From: Izhakiella australiensis
GTDB lineage: Bacteria; Pseudomonadota; Gammaproteobacteria; Enterobacterales; Enterobacteriaceae
DNA: 64,000 nt
Assembly: GCF_002006995.1 (NCBI RefSeq)
Contig: NZ_MRUL01000013.1
Location: 60,370-124,369 of the forward strand
Direction of reading: 5' to 3'
The notes under the pieces were generated by a model. It was given only the letters and a program-made list of their open reading frames with translations. It was not told where the DNA came from and did no database searches. The translations under genes and the position numbers were made by a program. This document shows, piece after piece, positions 57,579-64,000 of this stretch. How positions within the stretch are numbered: the first letter of the stretch is position 1; every line of letters begins with the position of its first letter.

Positions 57579-57626
57579 TCAGGGGAAGGTAAAAAAGAAT
57601 GCGAAGAAGAACAGGTTTACTTGCAT
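57579..57626 (-). CDS. pheL: pheA leader peptide PheL, 15 residues
   Basis: ATG at 57624-57626 opens a 15-codon frame MQVNLFFFAFFFTFP ending in TGA at 57579-57581. Seven of 15 residues are Phe, and the last ten residues equal the E. coli leader. Ribosome stalling at the Phe codons when charged tRNA-Phe is scarce prevents the attenuator hairpin from forming. Confidence 0.97.
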   Translation of the reverse strand: MQVNLFFFAFFFTFP

Positions 57627-57659
57627 GTTTCAGGAATCTTTGGCTGCGACAGGTTAGAA

Positions 57660-57688
57660 CAATAACCTTGTTAAAAATAGGCTGTCAA
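57660..57688 (-). promoter_or_regulatory. Promoter of pheL-pheA
   Basis: On the minus strand a perfect -35 TTGACA (57683-57688) is followed after 17 bases by TTATTG (57660-57665). It lies 34 bases upstream of pheL. Its -35 abuts the raiA terminator. Confidence 0.65.
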
Positions 57689-57712
57689 TAAAAAACGCGC
57701 CCTGAGGCGCGT
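57689..57712 (-). terminator. Terminator of raiA
   Basis: ACGCGCC (57695-57701) pairs with GGCGCGT (57706-57712) with loop CTGA; the minus strand continues TTTTTATTG. Confidence 0.88.
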
Positions 57713-57731
57713 GTTGTCGATTAATAACCAA

Positions 57732-58058
57732 TTATTCACTAAGGCTAAGGTCTTTCACGCTGCTGTAAGCGCGGCGTGCTTCACCTTTGTGCTGGGCTTT
57801 ATTCAGTTGTTTTTCCAGCTTGCCTATTAAATCATTAATGGCAGAGTACATGTCGATATGTTTAGCACTGGCAACCAACGGGCCGTTAGGGGTGTTGATG
57901 TTCGCATCGGCGACGAATTCGTTGGATTCTTTTGACAAGACAATGTGCGGATTGATTAGTTGCGTTTGCCATTTTTCCAGTTTAGCAAGACGCTCTTCGA
58001 CATGATTGCGGATAGCTTCGGTAATCTCCATCTGTTTACTGGTAATGTTCAGAATCAT
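57732..58058 (-). CDS. raiA: Ribosome-associated inhibitor RaiA (YfiA)
   Basis: A 108-residue hibernation factor that binds the A and P sites of idle 70S ribosomes and opposes 100S formation. The opening [17 protein letters not shown] and the central [23 protein letters not shown] are conserved. AGAGGTAAG precedes ATG 58058; the frame continues upstream to 58109 without conservation. The E. coli protein has a longer acidic tail (113 residues). An FNR-type box lies 66 bases upstream. Confidence 0.96.
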   Translation of the reverse strand: MILNITSKQMEITEAIRNHVEERLAKLEKWQTQLINPHIVLSKESNEFVADANINTPNGPLVASAKHIDMYSAINDLIGKLEKQLNKAQHKGEARRAYSSVKDLSLSE

Positions 58059-58096
58059 AGTGCTTACCTCTCTGTCATTTCCGTCCGGGTAAGTCC

Positions 58097-58137
58097 AGAA
58101 TAGCGCCACAAATGGGTTAATGTTTGATCTGGATCAA
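58097..58137 (-). promoter_or_regulatory. FNR box and class II promoter of raiA
   Basis: TTGAT-CTGG-ATCAA (58124-58137) is a perfect FNR consensus (TTGAT-N4-ATCAA). On the minus strand a -10-like TATTCT lies at 58097-58102, so the predicted start near 58090 puts the FNR box centre at about -41, the class II activator position. The 58138-58281 stretch beyond holds nothing else I can identify. Confidence 0.75.
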
Positions 58138-58281
58138 AAAATTAGGTCACTTTTTGTCAAAGAAATGAAATATGTGAAAAGGGCGGGTTAACCCATTTTT
58201 GGCTCTTGAATTTCATAGCCTGGGCTGACATAGTTGACTGGATAACAGATTTTCAAAACAGAAAATTTGATGAATTAAGCA

Positions 58282-58314
58282 GCAAAAAGGCAGCCACCAC
58301 GGCTGCCTTTTTGC
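58282..58314. terminator. Terminator after bamD
   Basis: A perfect 14-bp stem (58282-58295 with 58301-58314) around loop ACCAC, with A and T tracts. It closes the minus-strand bamD transcript. Confidence 0.92.
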
Positions 58315-58331
58315 GTTAACAATGAATGCTG

Positions 58332-59066
58332 TTAGCTGGTGCGGTTTGCAGCGATAAGCTTGGCGACTTTCTCCGCTTCGCCATTAAGCTGTAGCTTACG
58401 GTAGGCATTTTCCATCAGCGGCAGTGCGGCCTTCGTTGCCTGCGTATCCGGATAATCCTTCAGCATTTGCTCAACGCGGTTAACAACGGCGACATACGCG
58501 CCGCGCTTAGTGTAGAATTGCGCCACGGCTAACTCGTATTTCGCCAGGCGGTCTTTTAAAGAAATCAGGCGCAATCTGGCATCGTTGGCATACAGGCTGT
58601 TGGGATAACCACGCAGCAGCTGCGTGAAATCGCGAAATGCGACGCGCGCATGTTCCGGATCGCGGTCGGAACGATCGATGCCAAAGAAGTTCTGCAACGT
58701 GCTGTTATCCATTGCCATATCGGTCAGACCACGCATGTAGATAACGTAGTCAATGTTCGGATGCGTTGGATTCAGACGCAGAAAGCGATCGATAGCTGCC
58801 TGAGCGAGTGGAAGATCGCCATTTTTGTAATACGCGTAGATAAGATCCAGCTGCACCTGTTGGGAGTAAGGACCGAATGGATAGCGGTTATCAAGCGCTT
58901 CCAGTTGCGTGATGGCGCCTTTAAAGTTACCGTCCTGCAGCTTTTGCTGGGCCGTGGCATAAATCTCGGCAGGCGGGCTGTCAGGCACCGTCTCCTTGGA
59001 GCCGGAACAGCCGGCAAGTGCAAGGCTCAACGTGGCTGCAGCCACCAGATATTTCATACGCGTCAT
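58332..59066 (-). CDS. bamD: Outer-membrane assembly lipoprotein BamD
   Basis: An essential BAM-complex lipoprotein that helps fold outer-membrane barrels such as PagP and LptD. The lipobox LALAGC gives lipidated Cys20, and TPR repeats (about 30-230) follow: [27 protein letters not shown]-type [11 protein letters not shown]. 244 residues against 245 in E. coli. The start is ATG 59066 or 59057, both used in the family. Divergent from rluD. Confidence 0.97.
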   Translation of the reverse strand: MTRMKYLVAAATLSLALAGCSGSKETVPDSPPAEIYATAQQKLQDGNFKGAITQLEALDNRYPFGPYSQQVQLDLIYAYYKNGDLPLAQAAIDRFLRLNPTHPNIDYVIYMRGLTDMAMDNSTLQNFFGIDRSDRDPEHARVAFRDFTQLLRGYPNSLYANDARLRLISLKDRLAKYELAVAQFYTKRGAYVAVVNRVEQMLKDYPDTQATKAALPLMENAYRKLQLNGEAEKVAKLIAANRTS

Positions 59067-59195
59067 GACGATTTGATTATCCTCAGAGTGTTATTGCGAA
59101 AGCTGTCCGTTAAGCTTTCGATAGTGACCAGGTACGATAGCACAATATATTAACGGCTACGCCGTGAAAACCCAACGTTAACGAAGAAGCTGTTT

Positions 59196-60176
59196 ATGGC
59201 ACAACAAGTACAACTCACCGCAACGGTGTCCGAATCACAACTTGGACAACGCTTAGATCAGGCTTTGGCCGAATTGTTCCCTGATTATTCACGTTCACGC
59301 ATAAAAGAGTGGATTCTGGATCGCCGCGTCCGGGTAAACGGCAGCGTGGCAGATACGCCCAAAGTCAAGGTGCTCGGCGGCGAGCAGGTGGCAATTGACG
59401 CTGAAATTGAAGAAGAAGCCCGCTGGGAGCCACAGAATATTGCGCTTAATATCGTCTATGAAGATGACGATATTCTGATTATCAATAAGCCCCGCGACCT
59501 CGTCGTTCATCCCGGCGCGGGTAATCCTGATGGCACGGTACTCAACGCGTTGCTCTATCATTATCCGCAAATCGGCGACGTGCCGCGTGCCGGTATCGTT
59601 CACCGTCTTGATAAAGACACCACGGGACTGATGGTGGTCGCGAAGACCGTTCCCGCGCAGACACATCTGGTGGAATCGCTGCAGCTGCGCGAAATAACCC
59701 GAGAATATGAAGCGGTCGCTATCGGTAATATGACGGCTGGCGGCACGGTTGAGCAGCCGATTACCCGCCATGCGACCAAGCGCACGCATATGGCCGTCCA
59801 CCCGATGGGTAAGCCTGCGGTAACGCATTACCGCATTATGGAACATTTTCGTGCCCATACCCGCCTGCGGCTACGCCTTGAAACCGGCCGTACTCATCAG
59901 ATCCGCGTTCATATGGCGCATATTAACCATCCTCTGGTCGGCGATCCGCTGTATGGCGGGCGTCCGCGTCCGCCAAAAGGGGCTTCCGATCGCTTTATCA
60001 GCACCCTGCGACAGTTTGATCGCCAGGCGCTTCATGCCACCATGCTGCGGCTTTACCACCCGATTAGCGGCATTGAGATGGAGTGGCATGCTGAGATTCC
60101 GCAGGACATGGTCGACCTGATTGATGCGCTGAAGGCTGATACCGAGGAATTTAAAGATCAGCTGGACTGGCTATGA
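59196..60176 (+). CDS. rluD: 23S rRNA pseudouridine synthase RluD
   Basis: Makes pseudouridines 1911, 1915 and 1917 in helix 69; RlmH, also in this window, then methylates 1915. An S4 RNA-binding domain (about 18-80) precedes the catalytic domain with Asp139 in HRLDKDTTGLMVVAK. The 326-residue length equals E. coli. Its stop overlaps pgeF (ATGA). Confidence 0.97.
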   Translation: MAQQVQLTATVSESQLGQRLDQALAELFPDYSRSRIKEWILDRRVRVNGSVADTPKVKVLGGEQVAIDAEIEEEARWEPQNIALNIVYEDDDILIINKPRDLVVHPGAGNPDGTVLNALLYHYPQIGDVPRAGIVHRLDKDTTGLMVVAKTVPAQTHLVESLQLREITREYEAVAIGNMTAGGTVEQPITRHATKRTHMAVHPMGKPAVTHYRIMEHFRAHTRLRLRLETGRTHQIRVHMAHINHPLVGDPLYGGRPRPPKGASDRFISTLRQFDRQALHATMLRLYHPISGIEMEWHAEIPQDMVDLIDALKADTEEFKDQLDWL

Positions 60177-60898
60177 GTTTACTGCTGCCGCAGTGGAAAG
60201 CGCCGGCGTCAGTATGTGCCTGTAGCACTACGCGGCAGGGCGGTGTTAGTCAGCGCCCCTGGGAGGCGTTTAACCTGGGAGCGCACGTTGGCGATAAGCC
60301 TGAGCATGTCGCGCTTAACCGTCAGCGGTTGAATCGGCTGGCTGAATTGCCATCCCCGCCCGTCTGGCTGGAGCAGGTACATGGAACGGAGGTCGTGATC
60401 CTGCCTTCTGCCCAATCGGCGCCGCGCGCCGATGCCGCTTATACTCATCAGCGCGGCGTGGTTTGTGCTGTTATGACCGCTGACTGCCTGCCTGTGCTGC
60501 TGTGTTCGACGCATGGCGATGAGGTCGCGGCGGTACATGCTGGCTGGCGTGGATTACTGGCCGGAGTCATTGAACAAACCTTGAAAACGTTCAATGCCCC
60601 GCCGCATCAGATCATGGCCTGGCTAGGACCGGCTATCGGACCTCAGGCATTTGAGGTCGGCGGTGAAGTGCGCGATGCTTTTATTAATCACAATCAGGCT
60701 GCCGCCGCCGCTTTTGTCCCTGCCGGCGACAAGTTTTATGCCGATCTCTGGCAGCTGGCGCGCCAGCGTCTCCAGGCCACGGGCATTGAGTCCGTTAGCG
60801 GCGGAGGGGTCTGTACCTATCAGCAAATTGGTCAATTTTTCTCCTACCGGCGTGATGGAATCACGGGCCGTATGGCAAGTTTGATTTGGCTGATATAA
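60173..60898 (+). CDS. pgeF: Purine nucleoside phosphorylase / multicopper-oxidoreductase-fold protein PgeF (YfiH)
   Basis: A DUF152-family enzyme; in E. coli YfiH edits peptidoglycan precursors by removing mis-incorporated UDP-MurNAc-Ser. Metal ligands correspond to His70, Cys105 and His122 (VHGTEV, TADCLP, AVHAGWRG). Starts in the ATGA overlap with rluD, so translation is coupled. 241 residues. Confidence 0.93.
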   Translation: MSLLLPQWKAPASVCACSTTRQGGVSQRPWEAFNLGAHVGDKPEHVALNRQRLNRLAELPSPPVWLEQVHGTEVVILPSAQSAPRADAAYTHQRGVVCAVMTADCLPVLLCSTHGDEVAAVHAGWRGLLAGVIEQTLKTFNAPPHQIMAWLGPAIGPQAFEVGGEVRDAFINHNQAAAAAFVPAGDKFYADLWQLARQRLQATGIESVSGGGVCTYQQIGQFFSYRRDGITGRMASLIWLI

Positions 60899-60958
60899 AT
60901 TAGCGCCCTAAGACGATCCAGGTTGGTGTTTTTTCCAGCAAAAAAACGGGTCAGGAAA

Positions 60959-60987
60959 CTTGAAAATTTGAGGACAGACCTCATTTA
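60959..60987 (+). promoter_or_regulatory. Sigma-32 heat-shock promoter of clpB
   Basis: CTTGAAA (60959-60965) and CCTCATTTA (60979-60987) are spaced by 13 bases, close to the sigma-32 consensus CTTGAAA-N11-16-CCCCAT. The E. coli clpB promoter looks nearly the same. Confidence 0.92.
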
Positions 60988-61023
60988 ATCTCCAGTAGCA
61001 ATTTTGACCTGTAGGGGGAAATT

Positions 61024-63597
61024 ATGCGTCTGGATCGTCTTACTAACAAATTCCAGCTTGCTCTCGCCGACGCCCAGTCTTTAGCACTTGGGCGCGATCA
61101 TCAATTTATTGAACCACTGCATCTGATGAGCGCGTTGCTCAATCAGGAAGGGGGCTCTGTGCGCCCGCTTCTGACCACTGCCGGCGCCGATGTTGCCAGC
61201 CTGCGAACCGGCATTGAGCAGGCGATTAGCCGCCTTCCTCAGGTTGAGGGCAGCGATGCCGACGTGCAACCTTCTGCCGATTTGATTCGCGTACTGAATA
61301 TTTGCGACAAGCTGGCGCAAAAGCGCGGCGATAACTTTATTTCATCTGAATTGTTTGTTCTGGCGGCGCTCGACTCGCGCGGTTCGCTGGCCGATTTACT
61401 GAAATCTGCCGGCGTCACCAGCGATAAGCTGACGAAAGCGATCGAACAAATACGTGGGGGAGAAAACGTGAACGATCAGGGCGCAGAAGATCAGCGTCAG
61501 GCTTTGAAAAAATACACTATCGACCTTACCGAACGGGCCGAACAAGGAAAGCTGGACCCGGTTATCGGGCGCGATGAAGAAATTCGCCGCACCATCCAGG
61601 TCTTGCAACGCCGAACTAAAAATAACCCGGTACTTATTGGTGAGCCTGGCGTTGGTAAAACGGCTATCGTTGAAGGTCTGGCTCAGCGCATTATCAATGG
61701 CGAAGTTCCGGAAGGGCTGAAAGGGCGTCGCGTTCTGGCGCTCGATATGGGCGCACTGGTTGCCGGCGCCAAATATCGCGGTGAGTTCGAAGAGCGCCTG
61801 AAAGGCGTGCTGAACGATCTGGCGAAGCAGGAAGGGAATGTCATCCTGTTTATTGATGAATTACACACCATGGTGGGTGCGGGTAAAGCCGACGGCGCAA
61901 TGGATGCCGGTAATATGCTGAAACCCGCGCTGGCTCGCGGTGAGCTTCACTGCGTTGGCGCCACCACGCTTGATGAATATCGCCAGTACATTGAAAAAGA
62001 TGCCGCACTGGAGCGTCGTTTTCAGAAAGTTTTTGTTGCTGAGCCGAGCGTGGAAGACACCATTGCCATTTTGCGCGGGCTGAAAGAGCGCTATGAGCTG
62101 CATCATCACGTGCAGATTACCGATCCGGCTATTGTCGCAGCCGCCACGCTGTCGCATCGCTATATTGCTGACCGGCAGCTGCCGGATAAGGCTATCGATC
62201 TAATCGATGAAGCTGCGTCCAGTATTCGTCTGCAGATCGACTCTAAGCCCGAGTCGCTGGATCGACTCGAACGGCGAATTATACAGTTAAAGCTGGAGCA
62301 GCAGGCGCTGAAAAAAGAGTCTGATGATGCCAGCATTAAACGCCTTGATATGCTTGAGGAAGAGCTGACACAAAAAGAGCGCGATTACTCCGAGCTGGAA
62401 GAAGAATGGAAAGCGGAAAAGGCATCGCTTTCCGGTACTCAGACGATTAAAGCAGAATTGGAGCAGGCGCGTCTTATGATGGAGCAGGCGCGGCGTCAGG
62501 GCGATCTGGCTCAGATGTCAGAACTGCAATACGGTAAAATTCCGGAGCTGGAAAAACAGCTTACCGCTGCCACGCAGTCTGAAGGTAAGACGATGAAGCT
62601 GCTGCGCAATCGCGTTACCGACGTTGAGATTGCCGACGTGCTGGCGCGCTGGACGGGGATCCCCGTAGCCCGGATGATGGAAGGCGAGCGGGATAAGCTG
62701 CTGCGCATGGAGCACGAACTTCACCAGCGCGTAATTGGTCAGGATGAGGCGGTGGAAGCGGTATCCAACGCGATTCGCCGCAGCCGGGCGGGGCTGGCTG
62801 ATCCTAACCGGCCGATTGGTTCGTTTCTGTTTCTTGGTCCGACCGGCGTGGGTAAAACCGAGCTTTGTAAAGCGCTGGCTAATTTTATGTTCGACAGCGA
62901 TGACGCGATGGTGCGCCTCGATATGTCAGAGTTTATGGAAAAACATGCGGTATCCCGTTTGGTGGGGGCGCCTCCTGGATACGTGGGCTATGAAGAGGGC
63001 GGATACCTGACGGAAGCGGTCCGGCGTCGTCCTTATTCGGTTATCCTGCTTGACGAAGTGGAAAAAGCGCACCCGGATGTGTTCAATATTCTGCTCCAGG
63101 TACTGGATGATGGCCGTCTCACCGATGGTCAGGGGCGTACGGTCGATTTCCGCAATACGGTGGTTATCATGACATCGAACCTTGGCTCGGATCTGATTCA
63201 GGAACGCTTTGGCGATCTGAACTATGATGAAATGAAAGCGTTGGTGATGTCTGTGGTTGGTCATCATTTCCGTCCGGAGTTTGTTAACCGTATCGATGAG
63301 CTGGTGGTTTTCCATCCGCTGGGCGAAAAGCATATTGCTTCGATTGCCAAAATTCAGCTGCATCGCCTTTATCAGCGCCTGGAAGAGCGGGGATATGAAT
63401 TGCAGATCAGCGATGAAGCGCTGCAACTTTTAGGTAAAAATGGTTACGACCCGGTTTACGGCGCTCGCCCGCTGAAAAGAGCGATTCAGCAGGAGATCGA
63501 AAACCCGCTGGCGCAGAAGATCCTCTCTGGCGCTTTCGTGCCGGGTAAACCGATCTCAATGGACGTCAAAGACGGCGATATCGTTGCTTCACAGTAG
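61024..63597 (+). CDS. clpB: ATP-dependent disaggregase ClpB
   Basis: A hexameric AAA+ chaperone that threads aggregated proteins, working with DnaK. N domain (1-145), first AAA+ with Walker A GEPGVGKT (206-213), coiled-coil M domain (about 410-520), second AAA+ with GPTGVGKT (605-612) and a GYVG pore loop ([12 protein letters not shown]). 857 residues, as in E. coli. TAGGGGGAAATT precedes ATG 61024. Expressed from a sigma-32 promoter. Confidence 0.98.
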   Translation: MRLDRLTNKFQLALADAQSLALGRDHQFIEPLHLMSALLNQEGGSVRPLLTTAGADVASLRTGIEQAISRLPQVEGSDADVQPSADLIRVLNICDKLAQKRGDNFISSELFVLAALDSRGSLADLLKSAGVTSDKLTKAIEQIRGGENVNDQGAEDQRQALKKYTIDLTERAEQGKLDPVIGRDEEIRRTIQVLQRRTKNNPVLIGEPGVGKTAIVEGLAQRIINGEVPEGLKGRRVLALDMGALVAGAKYRGEFEERLKGVLNDLAKQEGNVILFIDELHTMVGAGKADGAMDAGNMLKPALARGELHCVGATTLDEYRQYIEKDAALERRFQKVFVAEPSVEDTIAILRGLKERYELHHHVQITDPAIVAAATLSHRYIADRQLPDKAIDLIDEAASSIRLQIDSKPESLDRLERRIIQLKLEQQALKKESDDASIKRLDMLEEELTQKERDYSELEEEWKAEKASLSGTQTIKAELEQARLMMEQARRQGDLAQMSELQYGKIPELEKQLTAATQSEGKTMKLLRNRVTDVEIADVLARWTGIPVARMMEGERDKLLRMEHELHQRVIGQDEAVEAVSNAIRRSRAGLADPNRPIGSFLFLGPTGVGKTELCKALANFMFDSDDAMVRLDMSEFMEKHAVSRLVGAPPGYVGYEEGGYLTEAVRRRPYSVILLDEVEKAHPDVFNILLQVLDDGRLTDGQGRTVDFRNTVVIMTSNLGSDLIQERFGDLNYDEMKALVMSVVGHHFRPEFVNRIDELVVFHPLGEKHIASIAKIQLHRLYQRLEERGYELQISDEALQLLGKNGYDPVYGARPLKRAIQQEIENPLAQKILSGAFVPGKPISMDVKDGDIVASQ
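61468..63597 (+). CDS. clpB: Internal translation start producing the short ClpB isoform
   Basis: A GTG at 61468-61470 encodes Val149 and is preceded by GGGGGAG. E. coli ClpB is made in two forms, the short one from GTG codon 149, and the codon number and ribosome site are conserved here. The isoform lacks the N domain and forms mixed hexamers. Confidence 0.7.
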   Translation: MNDQGAEDQRQALKKYTIDLTERAEQGKLDPVIGRDEEIRRTIQVLQRRTKNNPVLIGEPGVGKTAIVEGLAQRIINGEVPEGLKGRRVLALDMGALVAGAKYRGEFEERLKGVLNDLAKQEGNVILFIDELHTMVGAGKADGAMDAGNMLKPALARGELHCVGATTLDEYRQYIEKDAALERRFQKVFVAEPSVEDTIAILRGLKERYELHHHVQITDPAIVAAATLSHRYIADRQLPDKAIDLIDEAASSIRLQIDSKPESLDRLERRIIQLKLEQQALKKESDDASIKRLDMLEEELTQKERDYSELEEEWKAEKASLSGTQTIKAELEQARLMMEQARRQGDLAQMSELQYGKIPELEKQLTAATQSEGKTMKLLRNRVTDVEIADVLARWTGIPVARMMEGERDKLLRMEHELHQRVIGQDEAVEAVSNAIRRSRAGLADPNRPIGSFLFLGPTGVGKTELCKALANFMFDSDDAMVRLDMSEFMEKHAVSRLVGAPPGYVGYEEGGYLTEAVRRRPYSVILLDEVEKAHPDVFNILLQVLDDGRLTDGQGRTVDFRNTVVIMTSNLGSDLIQERFGDLNYDEMKALVMSVVGHHFRPEFVNRIDELVVFHPLGEKHIASIAKIQLHRLYQRLEERGYELQISDEALQLLGKNGYDPVYGARPLKRAIQQEIENPLAQKILSGAFVPGKPISMDVKDGDIVASQ

Positions 63598-63613
63598 GTC
63601 TTCCCCTGTCAGA

Positions 63614-63637
63614 AAGGGTCGCATAGCGGCCTTTTTT
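63614..63637 (+). terminator. Terminator of clpB
   Basis: AAGGGTCGC (63614-63622) pairs with GCGGCCTTT (63626-63634), including two G-U pairs, around loop ATA, followed by TTT. Confidence 0.75.
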
Positions 63638-63708
63638 GACATAAGCGTCGATTAAATCAGCGGGGAGATTGAAAAGTGAGCGAACGGTACTGTTTTTGCA
63701 AATAACCC

Positions 63709-63736
63709 TTGTCAGCGGCTCGCTGCGCCCTATAAT
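63709..63736 (+). promoter_or_regulatory. rRNA operon promoter P1
   Basis: TTGTCA (63709-63714) and TATAAT (63731-63736), spacing 16, with a GC-rich GCGCACC discriminator and an AT-rich upstream element (about 63690-63706). It is the typical rrn P1 of enterics. Confidence 0.92.
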
Positions 63737-63820
63737 GCGCACCCACTGACACGGCAAGGCGGCAACGCTGGCAGGTCAGTCCGGCAGGCGCCGGAGCGGA
63801 GAAGAATTCTGAAAAATGAA

Positions 63821-63848
63821 TTGACTCTGAAAGAGGAATGCGTAATAT
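63821..63848 (+). promoter_or_regulatory. rRNA operon promoter P2
   Basis: TTGACT (63821-63826) and TAATAT (63843-63848), spacing 16, 112 bases downstream of P1. Confidence 0.88.
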
Positions 63849-64000
63849 ACGCCACCTCGCGACAGCAGGCTGTACGCCGCGTCGCACGCTCTTTAACAAT
63901 TTATCAGACAATCTGTGTGGGCACTCGCAGGATTGATATCGCAAAACTATTTGATGTATCAAGTCTTGAAGAGTGAACACGTAAATTCATTACGTAACCG
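63849..64000 (+). ncRNA. rRNA operon leader with boxA antitermination site, 16S beyond window
   Basis: GCTCTTTAACA (63888-63898) is the boxA site bound by NusB and S10, followed by the leader text AATTTATCAGACAATCTGTG and a conserved GTGAACACGTAA near 63973 that pairs with the 16S 3' flank. The 16S gene does not begin before 64000. In E. coli an rrn operon (rrnG) also lies directly after clpB. Confidence 0.92.

Noticed and set aside
63900..64000. 16S rRNA gene start inside the window
   Set aside because: The sequence still reads as leader; the 16S 5' signature (AAATTGAAGAGTTTGATC) does not occur before 64000.

Overview
The window is a chromosomal segment of a gammaproteobacterium of the order Enterobacterales. 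Nearly every gene has a clear Escherichia coli counterpart, usually of identical or near-identical length and in the same local order. Moderately high GC, loss or replacement of some E. coli neighbours (crcB, tatE, nagD, chiP) and the overall divergence suggest the Erwinia/Pantoea/Mixta group rather than Escherichia. This genus-level statement is an inference.

Layout. 1-2.5 kb: end of a membrane protein, small genes (including a 27-residue YohP), pagP and cspE. 2.6-8.9 kb: an accessory block with an acetyltransferase, a MocR-type regulator and, divergent from it, a five-gene operon: a cytoplasmic substrate-binding-like protein, the amidase YbeM and a complete polar amino-acid ABC importer. 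9-27.5 kb: lipA-lipB-ybeD-dacA-rlpA-mrdB-mrdA-rlmH-rsfS-nadD-holA-lptE-leuS, all on the minus strand (lipoylation, peptidoglycan elongation, ribosome and tRNA functions, LPS export), then ybeL, rihA and the glutamate/aspartate importer gltIJKL with a likely SroC RNA. 27.5-37.6 kb: an eight-copy heptamer tandem repeat, lnt-corC-ybeY-ybeZ-miaB, ubiF, a six-tRNA operon and asnB. 37.6-39.5 kb: an orphan 463-residue protein at the place where E. coli has nagD. 39.6-47 kb: the GlcNAc regulon nagC-nagA-nagB / nagE with two NagC operators and a CRP site, then glnS.

At about 47.1 kb E. coli-type synteny jumps from the glnS region to the yfjD-clpB region, which lies far away on the E. coli chromosome. 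47.1-63.6 kb: yfjD, ypjD, ffh, the rpsP-rimM-trmD-rplS operon, an acetyltransferase, aroF-tyrA with three TyrR boxes, pheA with its pheL attenuator, raiA with a textbook FNR box, bamD, rluD-pgeF and clpB with a sigma-32 promoter. The last 300 bases are the P1/P2 promoters and leader of an rRNA operon; 16S itself lies just beyond the window.

The best candidates for undescribed biology are the MocR/SBP-like/YbeM/ABC operon (4.4-8.9 kb) and the orphan secreted-like protein (38.1-39.5 kb). Several regulatory sites (FNR at raiA, TyrR at aroF, NagC at nagB/E, sigma-32 at clpB) and seven small or non-ATG starts were read directly from the DNA.
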